Source of the DNA: Acidobacteriota bacterium
GTDB lineage: Bacteria; Acidobacteriota; Terriglobia; Terriglobales; Acidobacteriaceae
Direction: 5' to 3'
Length of the DNA stretch: 14,068 nucleotides
Assembly: GCA_021781075.1 (NCBI GenBank)
Contig: JAJXXN010000045.1
Location: forward strand, 1-14,068
Shown: in pieces, positions 4,853 through 12,583 of the stretch
How the letters are laid out: every line of letters starts with the position of its first letter
Position numbering within the stretch: position 1 is the first letter of the stretch
Notes under the pieces: generated by a model
Seen by the model: only the letters and a program-made list of their open reading frames with translations
What the model was told of the DNA's origin: nothing
Database searches by the model: none
Made by a program: the position numbers and the translations under genes

Positions 4853-7594
4853 CTAGGGTTGGAAGACGCCGGCTTTTTTGAAGTCGCCGCCCTTGTAGAT
4901 GAAGATGGTTGAGGGGTCGAGGTATTTGTGCAGCGCGTCGAGGACCTGCTGCGGGGTTACGGCGCGGGCGGCTTCCTCGATTTTTGAATCCCAAGCCATG
5001 GTGCGTCCCCAGCGCTCGTCGCGTGCGAGCAGGCCGGCAAGCTGGCCTTCGTCGCTGCGGGCGAGGGTGCGTTCATCGAGCCAGGTTTTGCGCGCGGCAT
5101 CAAGCTCCGGTTGCGCGATGCCGTTTTTGAGCAGGTTTGCCACCTCGTCGTTGAAGTCGGTTTCAACGTGCGGCATGTTCTGCGGCGCGGCGATGGCGTA
5201 GGCGTTGAGGAAGCTGGCGTCATCCTTGGTGAGGATGGCGAAACCGCCGCCGGCGCCGTAGCTGAGGCCGTCTTTGACGCGGATGCGCAGGAAGAGCCGC
5301 GAGTTGGGCGAGCCGCCGAGGACGGTACCGCCGAGGGTGAGTGCGGTGAAGTCTGGCGAATCATCGTTGATGTCAACGGCCGCGCCGGCAAGGAAGAGCG
5401 AGTTCTGCTTGTCAGGGGTTTCAATCTTCTGGTTGACGGCTGGGACCCTGGCATAGGGATGGTCGATGCGCGCGTAGTGTTTTGCGCTCTTCCAATCGCC
5501 GAATTGGTCGGAGATGAGTTTTTGAATTTCAGCGGGGTCGAACTGGCCGCTGACGACGATTTCACCCTCCGCGGGCGCGAAGAAGTCCTTATAGTAGGAT
5601 TCGACTGCGGCGACGTTTGCGGCCTTCAACTCGGCGAGGTCTTCATCGAAGGTGTCAACGTAACGCACATCGCCCTTGGGGTATTGCGCGTAGAGGTGGC
5701 GTTGAAATTCGTTTTGCACCAGCGCCATGGGTTCGGACTTCTGGCTTTCGTCCTCGGCAATTTTTTGTTGTTGCACAAGGTCGAACTCGGATTTGGGGAA
5801 CTCGGCTTCACGCAGGAGTTCGCGTACGAAACGGATGGAGCCGGGTAGATTTGCGGCGACGGTGCGAATCCTGGCGCTACCGGAACCAGCAGAGGCGCCC
5901 ACGGAGATCTGGGCCTTGAGCTTGTCTGTCTCGTCCTGAATCTGCTGGCGGTTTTTGGTCTTTGTGGCGTGCATGAGGAGCGCGCCCATGAAGTCAGCGT
6001 CGGTTGATTTGCCGAAGAGCGATTTCTCGTCGCCGTAGCGGAAGTTCATCTGGAAGTAGACGACGCCGCCACGGGTTTTTTTGTTGAACAGGACGAGGTG
6101 CATGCCGTTGGGCAGGGTGAAGCGGGTGATGCGGCTCTCGATGTTCGCAGGGGTCGGGTCGAAGGACTCGCCCTGCTGGATGGCTTCGCCGGCCTTGAAG
6201 TCCTTGAAGCGGTCGGCATCATCGGGAGCGGCTGCGATGACGGCGCGGTCGGGAGTCTTTGTGGGGATGAACTCGCCAAGCGTGCGGTTGGAAGATTTGA
6301 AGTAGGCGTTGGCGACGCGGAGCACGTCGGCTGGCGTGACCTTTTTGAGGTCGTCGCGGTTGAGGAAGAAGAGGCGCCAGTCGCCGGCGGCGATGTTTTC
6401 GCCGAGTTCGAGGGCTATGCTTTGCGGCCGGGTCATGGAGAGGTCAATGTTTTTCAGGAGGCGTGCCTTGGCGCGGTCCACATCCTCCTGCGTGGGCGGA
6501 TTGGCGGCCATATCCTCGACGGTTTTGAGGATGGCCTGCGAAGCTGCGTCAATGGATTGGTCAGGCTTGAGCTGGGCAAAGATTTCAGCAAAGCCGGGGT
6601 CGTGCATGCGGCGCGAATCCATTTCAACGCTGGCGGCGAGGTGTGTGTCAATGAGCGCCTTGTAGAGGCGGCCGGTGTCTTTTGCGCCGAGGATTTCCGT
6701 GAGCACCTGGATGGCTGCGGTGTCGGGATGCATTGCGGAGGGGATGTGGTAGACGTCGATGATGTCCTGCTCGTCGGCAACGCGGCGCAGCACAACCGAG
6801 CGCTCGCCTTCTTGCGTGGGCTCGACGGTGTAGGGGACGGGCAGCACGCGATCCGGCTTGGGCAGCTTGCCCATGGTCTCGGAGACAAGGGTGAGGGCCT
6901 TCATCACGTCAAAGTTCCCGGCGATGATGAGGTCGGCGTTATCCGGCTCGTAGTACTTGTGGTAGAAGGCGGCGAGGTTGTCGATGGGCACGCGCTCGAC
7001 ATCGCTGCGCGCGCCGATGACTGACTTGCCGTAGTTGTGGAAGTTGTAAGCCGCGGAGAGGACGCGCTCTTCAAGGACATTTTCCGGGCTGTTTTCGCCC
7101 ATTTCCATCTCATTGCGGACGACGGGCATCTCCGTTTCGAGGTCTTTTTTGAGCATGGTCATATTGGCCATGCGGTCGGTTTCAAGCTCCATCGCCCATT
7201 TGAGGTTGGAGTCGGAGGCGTTGAAGGACTCGAAGTAGGTTGTGCGGTCGTAGTCGGTTGTGCCGTTGAAGAAGCCGGCGGCGTTGTTGGTGAGCTCCTT
7301 GAAAATTTCGCGTCCGTCCTTGGCGCTTTTGAAGAGCATGTGCTCGAGGAGGTGGGCCATGCCGGTTTCGCCGTAGCCCTCATTGCGCGAGCCGACCTTG
7401 TAGACGACATCGACGGTGATCTTGGGCTGCGATTGATCGGGAAAGAGCAGGACATGCAGGCCGTTGGGCAGGGCGTACTCGGTGATGCCCTCGACGGTTG
7501 TGACCTTGACGGCACCACCGGGCAGGGATTGGGCCGCGGTGAAGGTTGCAGCCAGAAGAATGGCGAGGAGCAGGGAGAATTTTTTGAGGTGCAT
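4853..7594 (-). CDS. secreted M16 (insulinase/pitrilysin family) zinc metallopeptidase, two-domain
   Basis: A 913-residue periplasmic or secreted peptidase. ATG 7594 is preferred over an upstream in-frame TTG (7621) because AAGGA lies six bases before it and the protein then begins with a clean Sec signal (MHLKKFSLLLAILLAATFTA, cleavage near residue 21-22). The N-terminal M16 unit carries the inverted zinc motif HLLEH at 81-85. The third ligand is Glu162 in RNEMEMGEN, 77 residues after His85, the family's usual spacing. The second M16 unit starts near residue 480 (RFTLPNGMHLVLF). Its counterpart of the zinc site is degenerate, as expected for the inactive half. Near the C-terminus an LFLRIRVKDGLSYGAGG segment supplies the R/Y substrate-binding pair. 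Length and order match two-domain bacterial M16 proteins that act as peptide-degrading clamshells. It follows the small membrane gene by 82 bp and ends at a strong terminator; it may be cotranscribed with the gntR cluster. Confidence 0.95.
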   Translation of the reverse strand: MHLKKFSLLLAILLAATFTAAQSLPGGAVKVTTVEGITEYALPNGLHVLLFPDQSQPKITVDVVYKVGSRNEGYGETGMAHLLEHMLFKSAKDGREIFKELTNNAAGFFNGTTDYDRTTYFESFNASDSNLKWAMELETDRMANMTMLKKDLETEMPVVRNEMEMGENSPENVLEERVLSAAYNFHNYGKSVIGARSDVERVPIDNLAAFYHKYYEPDNADLIIAGNFDVMKALTLVSETMGKLPKPDRVLPVPYTVEPTQEGERSVVLRRVADEQDIIDVYHIPSAMHPDTAAIQVLTEILGAKDTGRLYKALIDTHLAASVEMDSRRMHDPGFAEIFAQLKPDQSIDAASQAILKTVEDMAANPPTQEDVDRAKARLLKNIDLSMTRPQSIALELGENIAAGDWRLFFLNRDDLKKVTPADVLRVANAYFKSSNRTLGEFIPTKTPDRAVIAAAPDDADRFKDFKAGEAIQQGESFDPTPANIESRITRFTLPNGMHLVLFNKKTRGGVVYFQMNFRYGDEKSLFGKSTDADFMGALLMHATKTKNRQQIQDETDKLKAQISVGASAGSGSARIRTVAANLPGSIRFVRELLREAEFPKSEFDLVQQQKIAEDESQKSEPMALVQNEFQRHLYAQYPKGDVRYVDTFDEDLAELKAANVAAVESYYKDFFAPAEGEIVVSGQFDPAEIQKLISDQFGDWKSAKHYARIDHPYARVPAVNQKIETPDKQNSLFLAGAAVDINDDSPDFTALTLGGTVLGGSPNSRLFLRIRVKDGLSYGAGGGFAILTKDDASFLNAYAIAAPQNMPHVETDFNDEVANLLKNGIAQPELDAARKTWLDERTLARSDEGQLAGLLARDERWGRTMAWDSKIEEAARAVTPQQVLDALHKYLDPSTIFIYKGGDFKKAGVFQP

Positions 7595-7676
7595 GTAAAT
7601 CCTTTCGCGCGTGCGAATCAATGATACAAAATTTGGCGGGTTGGAGTGCGTATGTGCTCTCTGTCAGCGGGGCGGG

Positions 7677-7910
7677 TTACTCACCGCGTTCAATGCGATT
7701 GGCGCGGGCGATGCAGTACATGGAGTAGATGAGGCAGAAAACCTGCAGGGCGATGAACGTCAGTTGCACAAGCCTGTGGCGATGAAGCTGGGGAAGCCGA
7801 TTCAACAGGATGGGCACGGAGGACAACGAGGCACATCCAGCCGCCAGCAGGGTGGCTTTGCGCCTCATGCGGGCAGCCAGAGGATTTTTATACGAGGTGC
7901 ATTGGCACAT
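7677..7910 (-). CDS. small two-helix membrane protein of unknown function
   Basis: A 77-residue protein starting at ATG 7910, with an AGGAG about ten bases upstream; the same frame runs further upstream only as a shadow of the next gene. After a basic N-terminus (SYKNPLAARMRRK) it has two hydrophobic segments, about residues 20-37 and 48-68 (VQLTFIALQVFCLIYSMYCIA), and a charged end. It has four cysteines and a basic loop (LHRHR) between the helices. I do not recognise a family. It lies 64 bp after the DUF5808 membrane protein in the same direction, so it is probably the third gene of the gntR operon and may be a small partner subunit of that membrane protein. Confidence 0.65.
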   Translation of the reverse strand: MCQCTSYKNPLAARMRRKATLLAAGCASLSSVPILLNRLPQLHRHRLVQLTFIALQVFCLIYSMYCIARANRIERGE

Positions 7911-7974
7911 GACTGGAGGCTCCTGATTTGAGAGGTTGGGTGTTGCGCGGAAAGCGACGAGTGAAAACGCGGAG

Positions 7975-9015
7975 TCAGCGGCGAATGTGCATGCCGACGA
8001 TGAAGGCCAGGTCAGCGAGCATGAAGAACACCAGCGGCCAGGAGATGAAGTTGGCGAAGTTGACGGTGTAGCCGTGGCCGCAGCGGCTCTGTATGAAGAG
8101 TGTGGGATCAGCGGGGTTGTAGTAGAAGAGGCCCCAGCGCCAAAATGCGTCGCCGTTGATTTCGGCCTGCGCGGGCGGGAAGAAACGATTGCGCGACCAG
8201 CCGTACAACATGCGAAGAATGGCAAATGCGAGAAGCGCGCCGAGGATCAGGTGGTGGGAGGTGCGTGAGATTGAATAGCGCAGCGGCACGGCAAGCGCCG
8301 AGGCGGCGAGGAGTGCCGCGCCGATCCACGCGCAAAGGACCATGAGATTCGCGGTGAGGAAGCCCATGGGCGAACGGTGGCGGGAGAAGTAACGGAGCAA
8401 AATGTAGACCATCAGACCGGCAAACATCATTCCCATGCCCAAACCGCCAAGGAAGTCGGCCTTATTGGCTTCAACGGCGGAGGAGAAAGCATCAAAGCCG
8501 AGATGAGTGGCGTACATCGAGAGAAGCCAGACCAGGGCGGCGAAGACCGGCGCGAGGAAGAGAAGCGTGACGAGCTTTTTAGAAAACACGAGGGGAGCGA
8601 GCAGCGGAACGGCGACGACACCATTCACGGGATTGCCAACGCGCGCTGGTTCGCCGATGGTGGATGCATGGATAATGGCTTCGCCGGCGACGCGGTGGGC
8701 ACGGGCATAGGCGATGTGCACGGTGATGATTTCGGGAATGAGCGCGAGGGTGAAGCAAAGCCGTTCGGAAAAGTTGGTGAAGAAGAGCAGGGCGGCATAG
8801 AGGAAAAGCGCGAGCGCGAAACCGAGCCATACGCTGAGCAGATATCGGGCCGTGATGGCGCGGGCAGCGGAGGTGCCGCTGAACCCGGGTTCAACCGTGC
8901 GCGAGAAAAAGAAGAACTGGTTGATGCGGGAGGTCCAGGAATTCAAGAGGGCGATTGCGAAAAGTCCGGCGAGGCAGGCCCAGGCGTAGCCGGAGACGAG
9001 AAGAGTGGTGCTCAT
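7975..9015 (-). CDS. polytopic membrane protein with C-terminal DUF5808 domain
   Basis: A 346-residue integral membrane protein with about eight hydrophobic segments, among them 7-25, 56-80, 131-165, 190-208 and 215-245. The C-terminus (about 289-325) carries a W-R-W-G-L-F-Y-Y-N-P-A-D-P-T-L-F-I signature, then G-x-G-Y-T-V-N-F-A-N and a last helix. This matches the DUF5808 pattern seen at the end of DUF1648-type membrane proteins; the name is from memory of the pattern. Function is unknown. Genes of this kind are commonly linked to YtrA-type GntR repressors in proposed envelope-stress operons. Its ATG overlaps the stop of the gntR gene by four bases (ATGA), with an AGGAG eight bases upstream inside gntR. 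Translation is therefore coupled and regulation shared. Confidence 0.8.
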   Translation of the reverse strand: MSTTLLVSGYAWACLAGLFAIALLNSWTSRINQFFFFSRTVEPGFSGTSAARAITARYLLSVWLGFALALFLYAALLFFTNFSERLCFTLALIPEIITVHIAYARAHRVAGEAIIHASTIGEPARVGNPVNGVVAVPLLAPLVFSKKLVTLLFLAPVFAALVWLLSMYATHLGFDAFSSAVEANKADFLGGLGMGMMFAGLMVYILLRYFSRHRSPMGFLTANLMVLCAWIGAALLAASALAVPLRYSISRTSHHLILGALLAFAILRMLYGWSRNRFFPPAQAEINGDAFWRWGLFYYNPADPTLFIQSRCGHGYTVNFANFISWPLVFFMLADLAFIVGMHIRR

Positions 9016-9404
9016 GCGCTTAGCTCCTGAGAGAGACGATTGAGTTCTTTTGTGATGGCGGTGGTGGAGAGGCCGTCTGCGCGGACCTGCGCGACAAGCT
9101 GGCGAAGTGAACGGCTGAAGGCTTTTGCGGATTCGGGCTGTTGCGCCGGCGCTGTGCGTTCAATGACAACCGCGCCGCGATGTCGCTTGAGCTCAAGCCA
9201 ACCCTCGGCGGCAAGCAGACGGTAGGCCTCTGCCACTGTGTTGAAGTGAACGCCAAGTTCGAAGCCAAGCTCGCGGACCGTGGGCAGCGTGTCGCCGGGC
9301 TGAAGCGTGCCCTCAACCAACAGCGACCGCAGATTGTCCACAACCTGGCGGTAGACGGGGACGTTTGAGGCTGTGTCGATGACGAGTTGAGGTTCTCGTT
9401 TCAT
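9012..9404 (-). CDS. GntR-family transcriptional regulator, YtrA subfamily
   Basis: A 130-residue repressor. Residues about 15-80 form the GntR winged helix: PVYRQVVDNLRSLLVEGTLQPGD, TLPTVRELGFELGVHFNTVAEAYRLL, and the wing LKRHRGAVVIE. The short C-terminal part of about 45 residues, with no ligand-binding domain of the FadR or HutC kind, is typical of YtrA-type members, which regulate neighbouring membrane or transporter genes. It is the first gene of the cluster with the DUF5808 protein. No Shine-Dalgarno precedes ATG 9404. The likely transcription start is only about six bases upstream, so the mRNA is nearly leaderless. A 14-bp palindrome overlapping the -10 box (9413-9426) is the likely autoregulatory operator. 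The inducing signal is unknown. Confidence 0.92.
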   Translation of the reverse strand: MKREPQLVIDTASNVPVYRQVVDNLRSLLVEGTLQPGDTLPTVRELGFELGVHFNTVAEAYRLLAAEGWLELKRHRGAVVIERTAPAQQPESAKAFSRSLRQLVAQVRADGLSTTAITKELNRLSQELSA

Positions 9405-9412
9405 GGTGTTGT

Positions 9413-9447
9413 TTGTATGTATACAATGTACAAATATAAAATGTCAA
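9413..9447 (-). promoter_or_regulatory. gntR promoter with overlapping palindromic operator
   Basis: On the minus strand a perfect TTGACA -35 box (9442-9447) and a TATACA -10 box (9418-9423) are 18 bp apart. A perfect palindrome TTGTAT-GT-ATACAA (9413-9426) covers the -10, and a further TGTACAA half-site-like copy lies at 9427-9433. This is the geometry expected for repression by the adjacent YtrA-type regulator. The predicted start of transcription is at about 9410-9411, six or so bases before the ATG. Confidence 0.7.
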
Positions 9448-9674
9448 GGGGTGTTGGGCAAAAATCTGTGGTGGGTGACCGGTTTGGCGATTATGCACTC
9501 AATGACAACCTGAATTTATTGAGGAGCTATCATTGGTATAGAGCCCATTTGCCGTTACCTATTGCAGGATGGGGATTTGAAGTAGCGTTTCCGTAGTTCT
9601 AACAATCGTAGAAGCGGAGCGTCGGAGACACTTGTTGGGATGGTCAGACCGACTAGTTATTAATGACAGACTCA

Positions 9675-10229
9675 TTATTTCTCAGGCGGTGGTTCAAAGA
9701 TATACATTTCCATGGCCTTCACGAGGCGGTTGTAGGGAACAGCCTTTTGCTTCTCCTCATTAGCGTCACGACCAGATAAACTTGCCATTGATTGCATCAT
9801 CCCGAAGAGTGGCTTATTTGGTGCCTTTATATTCAGGTGATGCGCGATGGAACTGGCGAGGTAATGTGCCCCATCATGCGTGTTTATTTCGACCCCTTGG
9901 AGGCTCGAATATGGCTTGGGTAGTTCTGCGACCTTCATGCCGCCCACGCAGACGGGAATCACTTTTATTTTGCTCATCCAGGCTGCGCCAGCTTCGAAAT
10001 TGATCCATGGCCTCGAGACTGAAGCAGGAGTCAACATCGATATGAGAACTTTTGCTCCGGACAATTCAGAGAATATTCTTCCCATCCAATCATCCCCGGC
10101 ATAGATCGCATTTTCGTCCGAGGAGCGGAAAATCGAAACGGACGATCCAAATAGTTCCTCAATAAAATCGTGAACGCTTTCGGCCGCGAAGCTTTCTTCG
10201 TGGATGAAGCTCATGAATACGTCAGACAT
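9675..10229 (-). CDS. TIR-domain protein, putative NAD-consuming effector
   Basis: A 184-residue protein whose first 125 residues read as a TIR domain. The opening strand is DVFMSFIHEE (3-12). An SSDENAIYAGDDWMGRI loop at 36-52 fits the BB region. VLISMLTPASVSRPW follows, then W75-I-N-F-E79-A-G-A-A-W, the WxxxE arrangement in which the Glu is the catalytic residue of NAD-cleaving TIR enzymes. IPVCVGG forms the next strand. Residues 130-184 are a helical tail with no recognised domain. In bacteria TIR proteins mostly act in anti-phage systems, cleaving NAD or making cyclic ADP-ribose signals. Catalysis here is inferred from the motif only. Its ATG lies three bases after the stop of the upstream helical gene, with a GAGAGAGA site, so the two form an operon. 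The gene ends with tandem TAA TGA stops. Base composition is lower in GC than the flanking genes, suggesting acquisition. Confidence 0.87.
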   Translation of the reverse strand: MSDVFMSFIHEESFAAESVHDFIEELFGSSVSIFRSSDENAIYAGDDWMGRIFSELSGAKVLISMLTPASVSRPWINFEAGAAWMSKIKVIPVCVGGMKVAELPKPYSSLQGVEINTHDGAHYLASSIAHHLNIKAPNKPLFGMMQSMASLSGRDANEEKQKAVPYNRLVKAMEMYIFEPPPEK

Positions 10230-10232
10230 AGT

Positions 10233-11159
10233 TCATCTCTCTCTGTTCTGATATCGAAGCTCGTACATTTCCTTCGCTTCCGGGATATAGTCCCCGAATA
10301 GGATCCAGAGGAAGTCGGCTGCTTGCCAATTCCCAAGCTGGCAATGAGTGTCAATCTCCGTCGTGATCGCAAGGACGACAATTGCCATGATCCCGATCGC
10401 GTGACCGCGGAATTGTGGAAGGAAGCGGTCGTAAACCATTTGTTTTGCTTCGCCGCCCACATCATTTGCCACGAGCACTGGCCACGCATTCAAGAGGCCA
10501 GCGAAGCTCAAATGCGACTGAGCAGACAGGTCCCAGTATAGCCACTTATCCAGGTAACGCAGAAAGTCCCTGCTCTTCGTTTGCTCGTTCTTGAGCTCAT
10601 ATGGATGCTTCCAGAATGGAATCAACGCGGGATTCTTCACCTCTTTATCGGTGATCTTCATGTACTCGACCATTTTCGTGAGTTCATTTTCGATCACTTT
10701 GAAGTAGTCTTTCCACACTATATCTCCGGAAAAGGTCGTTTTATATAGATGCTGCATGTCACGGAGTTCACGATAGCCGGCGCGTTGATACGCCTTCGCC
10801 CGCGGAACTAGCTCATCGAGCATATAGACAATCGTGCACAGAATATCGACCAGTTGACGGCTCACCGTCGGGACGACGAGGACAAATTTTGGGTCACGCT
10901 TCGCATCTTCGGGTGTATCTGCGACTAGATGCCGCATCGCCCGATACGAATTATTTGCAAAATTGAGAAATACCCGCAGGAGTGAGAAACACTCCCCCAT
11001 AGTACGGTGTCCGCGTCGGAAGGACTCCTCAGCTTTGCGCTCAATATCTCGGTTCACATTGAAAATGAATCCATCGAGCTTGTTATTGACAATGCCAAAA
11101 TCGAATCCTCTAAGGGGTTTTAGCGGGATCTGATCCGGTCTTTTCTTTAATCGCGCCAT
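10233..11159 (-). CDS. unrecognised mainly helical protein encoded with the TIR gene
   Basis: A 308-residue protein I cannot assign with confidence. It is predicted mostly helical and basic at the N-terminus (MARLKKRPDQ). Segments that stand out are VFLNFANNSYRAMRHLVAD (63-81), PTVSRQLVDILCTIVYMLDELVPRAKAYQR (97-126), YLDKWLYWDLSAQSHLSFAGLLNAW (202-226), and a hydrophobic helix at about 253-268 that may be buried or membrane-contacting. The middle recalls DUF5677-like helical proteins, in which an arginine-bearing helix is followed by a Y/W-rich segment and an S-x-x-x-H, but this is only a pattern impression. No HEPN RxxxxH, nuclease or ATPase motif is visible. ATG 11159 is preceded by GTGAGA. 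It is the first gene of the two-gene operon with the TIR protein, which suggests a sensor, scaffold or second effector for TIR signalling. GC is lower than in neighbouring genes. Confidence 0.75.
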   Translation of the reverse strand: MARLKKRPDQIPLKPLRGFDFGIVNNKLDGFIFNVNRDIERKAEESFRRGHRTMGECFSLLRVFLNFANNSYRAMRHLVADTPEDAKRDPKFVLVVPTVSRQLVDILCTIVYMLDELVPRAKAYQRAGYRELRDMQHLYKTTFSGDIVWKDYFKVIENELTKMVEYMKITDKEVKNPALIPFWKHPYELKNEQTKSRDFLRYLDKWLYWDLSAQSHLSFAGLLNAWPVLVANDVGGEAKQMVYDRFLPQFRGHAIGIMAIVVLAITTEIDTHCQLGNWQAADFLWILFGDYIPEAKEMYELRYQNRER

Positions 11160-11234
11160 ATTCTCACACCCATGAACAAAAGGGATCCTAAAGCTAATTA
11201 ATCCAGAATACCTTACAACAAAAGGTACTCGAAA

Positions 11235-11286
11235 GTTAGCAAATATCCAACGATCATGGAACTCATGATGGTCAATTGTTGCTAAC
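11235..11286. repeat. nested inverted repeats upstream of the TIR operon
   Basis: An outer pair GTTAGCAA (11235-11242) and TTGCTAAC (11279-11286) encloses an inner pair ATCATG (11253-11258) and CATGAT (11264-11269). The whole 52-bp element can form an interrupted cruciform or hairpin. It lies between the ATPase stop and the TIR-operon start. No T run follows on the minus strand, so it fits an operator or processed-RNA element better than a terminator. Confidence 0.55.
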
Positions 11287-11337
11287 AGCCCAACTCACTC
11301 CTCGTCATTCTTCCCCGCTTCTTTTCATCCCAAAAAA

Positions 11338-12576
11338 TCAAAATGGCAGATTCGGCAGGATGACGAACTCGATCCATTTTTCAAAGAACGGGTCCTCAAA
11401 AACAACCACGGTCGAGTTGGGGGTTTGCTCGTCGCGGAGGAGGCTAGTGTCCATCATGGCGTGGATGGATTTGCGGATGGTGGCCGGCGCCTTGCCGACA
11501 ATCGCCATGCCGCGCGCGGATTGCAGGTTGCGGCCCTGGAGCCGAATGACGGCAATCAGCGTGCGCTGCTGGATGCTGGTGAGGCGGTTCCAAAGCATCG
11601 TGTAGATGGGGTCCTGCTGCAGGACGAGGCGGCGCAGGGTGTGGGCGACGATTTCGGGGGTGAGCGTGGCGCGGCGCGTGCCGGAGTTGCGCAGCGAAGC
11701 CCAGCATCCGTGGGCGAGCATTTGAATGTTGTAGGGCACGTCGTGGGCGAGGTCCATAAGAAGCGTGATGGCCTCGTCTTTTGCCGTGAAACCGCTCGCC
11801 TTGAAGCGCTCCTTGATGAACCGGTGAAAATCATCGCGCGGCACCGGGCCGATGAAGCGTACGCCGCCGAGGCGGTAGAAGGGGCGGGCGGCGTCGGTGG
11901 TCATGGCGGTGAGCATGTGGGTTTTGGAGCCGGCGAAGACGTAGCCGGCGCGCTTGTGGGTCTGGATGGCGGCGCGGATCTGTCCTTCGGCAGTTTGCCC
12001 GCCGAGCTCGATGATTTTTTGGAACTCGTCAATGATGAGGCCGACGGGGCGTCGCTCGGGCTGGGCCTGGGCGAGACGCTCGAAGCTGTTGAGCGCCTCG
12101 ACAAGGAGGTGGGTGTGGTCGTGGCGTTTGATGTCAACGCCGAGGCGCGCGGACCAGGTGTTTTCCAGCGGGTTGTACTCAAGCTCGGGACGGATGCGGG
12201 AGAAGAATTGCGCGATGAGCGAGCCGGCCTTTTTGGCCTCGCCGGTGAGCTGTTGGGCGGCCAGGGCGATGATGGCGCCGACGATGAGATCAATGGAGGG
12301 GTAGCCCTCGGCATCAATGCGGAGAATGATGGCGGATTTTTGGTTGAGATGATCGACGGCGGTTTTGAGGATGGAGGATTTTCCGTAGCGCCGCGGCCCG
12401 ATGAGGAAGAGCTTGCCGCCGTCGCGGATGGTGCGGACGACCTCGGCAACTTCATCCTGGCGGTCGACGATTTCGTCGATGCCGAGCTCGCGTCCGTACT
12501 CGAAGGGGGCTTTGCGGTCGGGGTCGGGGGCATCGGCGGCGTTGAGGTCGAGCGTGAGGATCGGGCCCTTGTTCAT
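11338..12576 (-). CDS. STAND/ATPase_2-type AAA ATPase with C-terminal winged helix
   Basis: A 412-residue P-loop ATPase, counted from ATG 12576. Walker A is GPRRYGKS at 60-67, Walker B is GLIIDEFQ at 179-186, and a GSKTH sensor-1-like segment follows at 216-220. The GxRRxGKS form and the order match the archaeal-type ATPase_2 (PF01637) group within STAND NTPases. Residues about 335-405 form a winged helix (TSIQQRTLIAVI, APATIRKSIHAMMDTSLL, VVFEDPFFEKWIEFV), the usual end of this family. The open frame continues to an ATG at 12705 (455 residues) or 12636, but the extra N-terminus crosses the parB terminator and a cluster of operator-like repeats, so it is probably not translated. A CATACT -10 box at 12584-12589 would make the 12576 start leaderless. 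Bound partner and role are unknown; many relatives are predicted signalling or defence switches. Confidence 0.85.
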   Translation of the reverse strand: MNKGPILTLDLNAADAPDPDRKAPFEYGRELGIDEIVDRQDEVAEVVRTIRDGGKLFLIGPRRYGKSSILKTAVDHLNQKSAIILRIDAEGYPSIDLIVGAIIALAAQQLTGEAKKAGSLIAQFFSRIRPELEYNPLENTWSARLGVDIKRHDHTHLLVEALNSFERLAQAQPERRPVGLIIDEFQKIIELGGQTAEGQIRAAIQTHKRAGYVFAGSKTHMLTAMTTDAARPFYRLGGVRFIGPVPRDDFHRFIKERFKASGFTAKDEAITLLMDLAHDVPYNIQMLAHGCWASLRNSGTRRATLTPEIVAHTLRRLVLQQDPIYTMLWNRLTSIQQRTLIAVIRLQGRNLQSARGMAIVGKAPATIRKSIHAMMDTSLLRDEQTPNSTVVVFEDPFFEKWIEFVILPNLPF

Positions 12577-12583
12577 ACCAAAG

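Noticed and set aside
6098..7024. Long plus-strand open frame of 308 codons opposite the M16 peptidase gene
   Set aside because: It is the antisense shadow of a high-GC gene, Gly/Val/Asp-rich without domain features; the minus-strand frame has signal peptide, zinc motif and terminator.
7911..8225. Upstream extension of the small membrane protein frame to 182 codons
   Set aside because: This part lies within the DUF5808 gene in another frame and is Ser/Thr/Pro-rich shadow; the AGGAG before ATG 7910 supports the short form.
9387..9596. Plus-strand 69-codon frame in the gntR-TIR spacer
   Set aside because: It overlaps the gntR promoter and start, has no ribosome binding site and matches nothing recognised; kept only as an outside possibility of a gene remnant.
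9662..9676. AATGA-N5-TCATT hairpin at the TIR stop codon as a terminator
   Set aside because: Only five A/T-rich base pairs and no T run after it; too weak to call.
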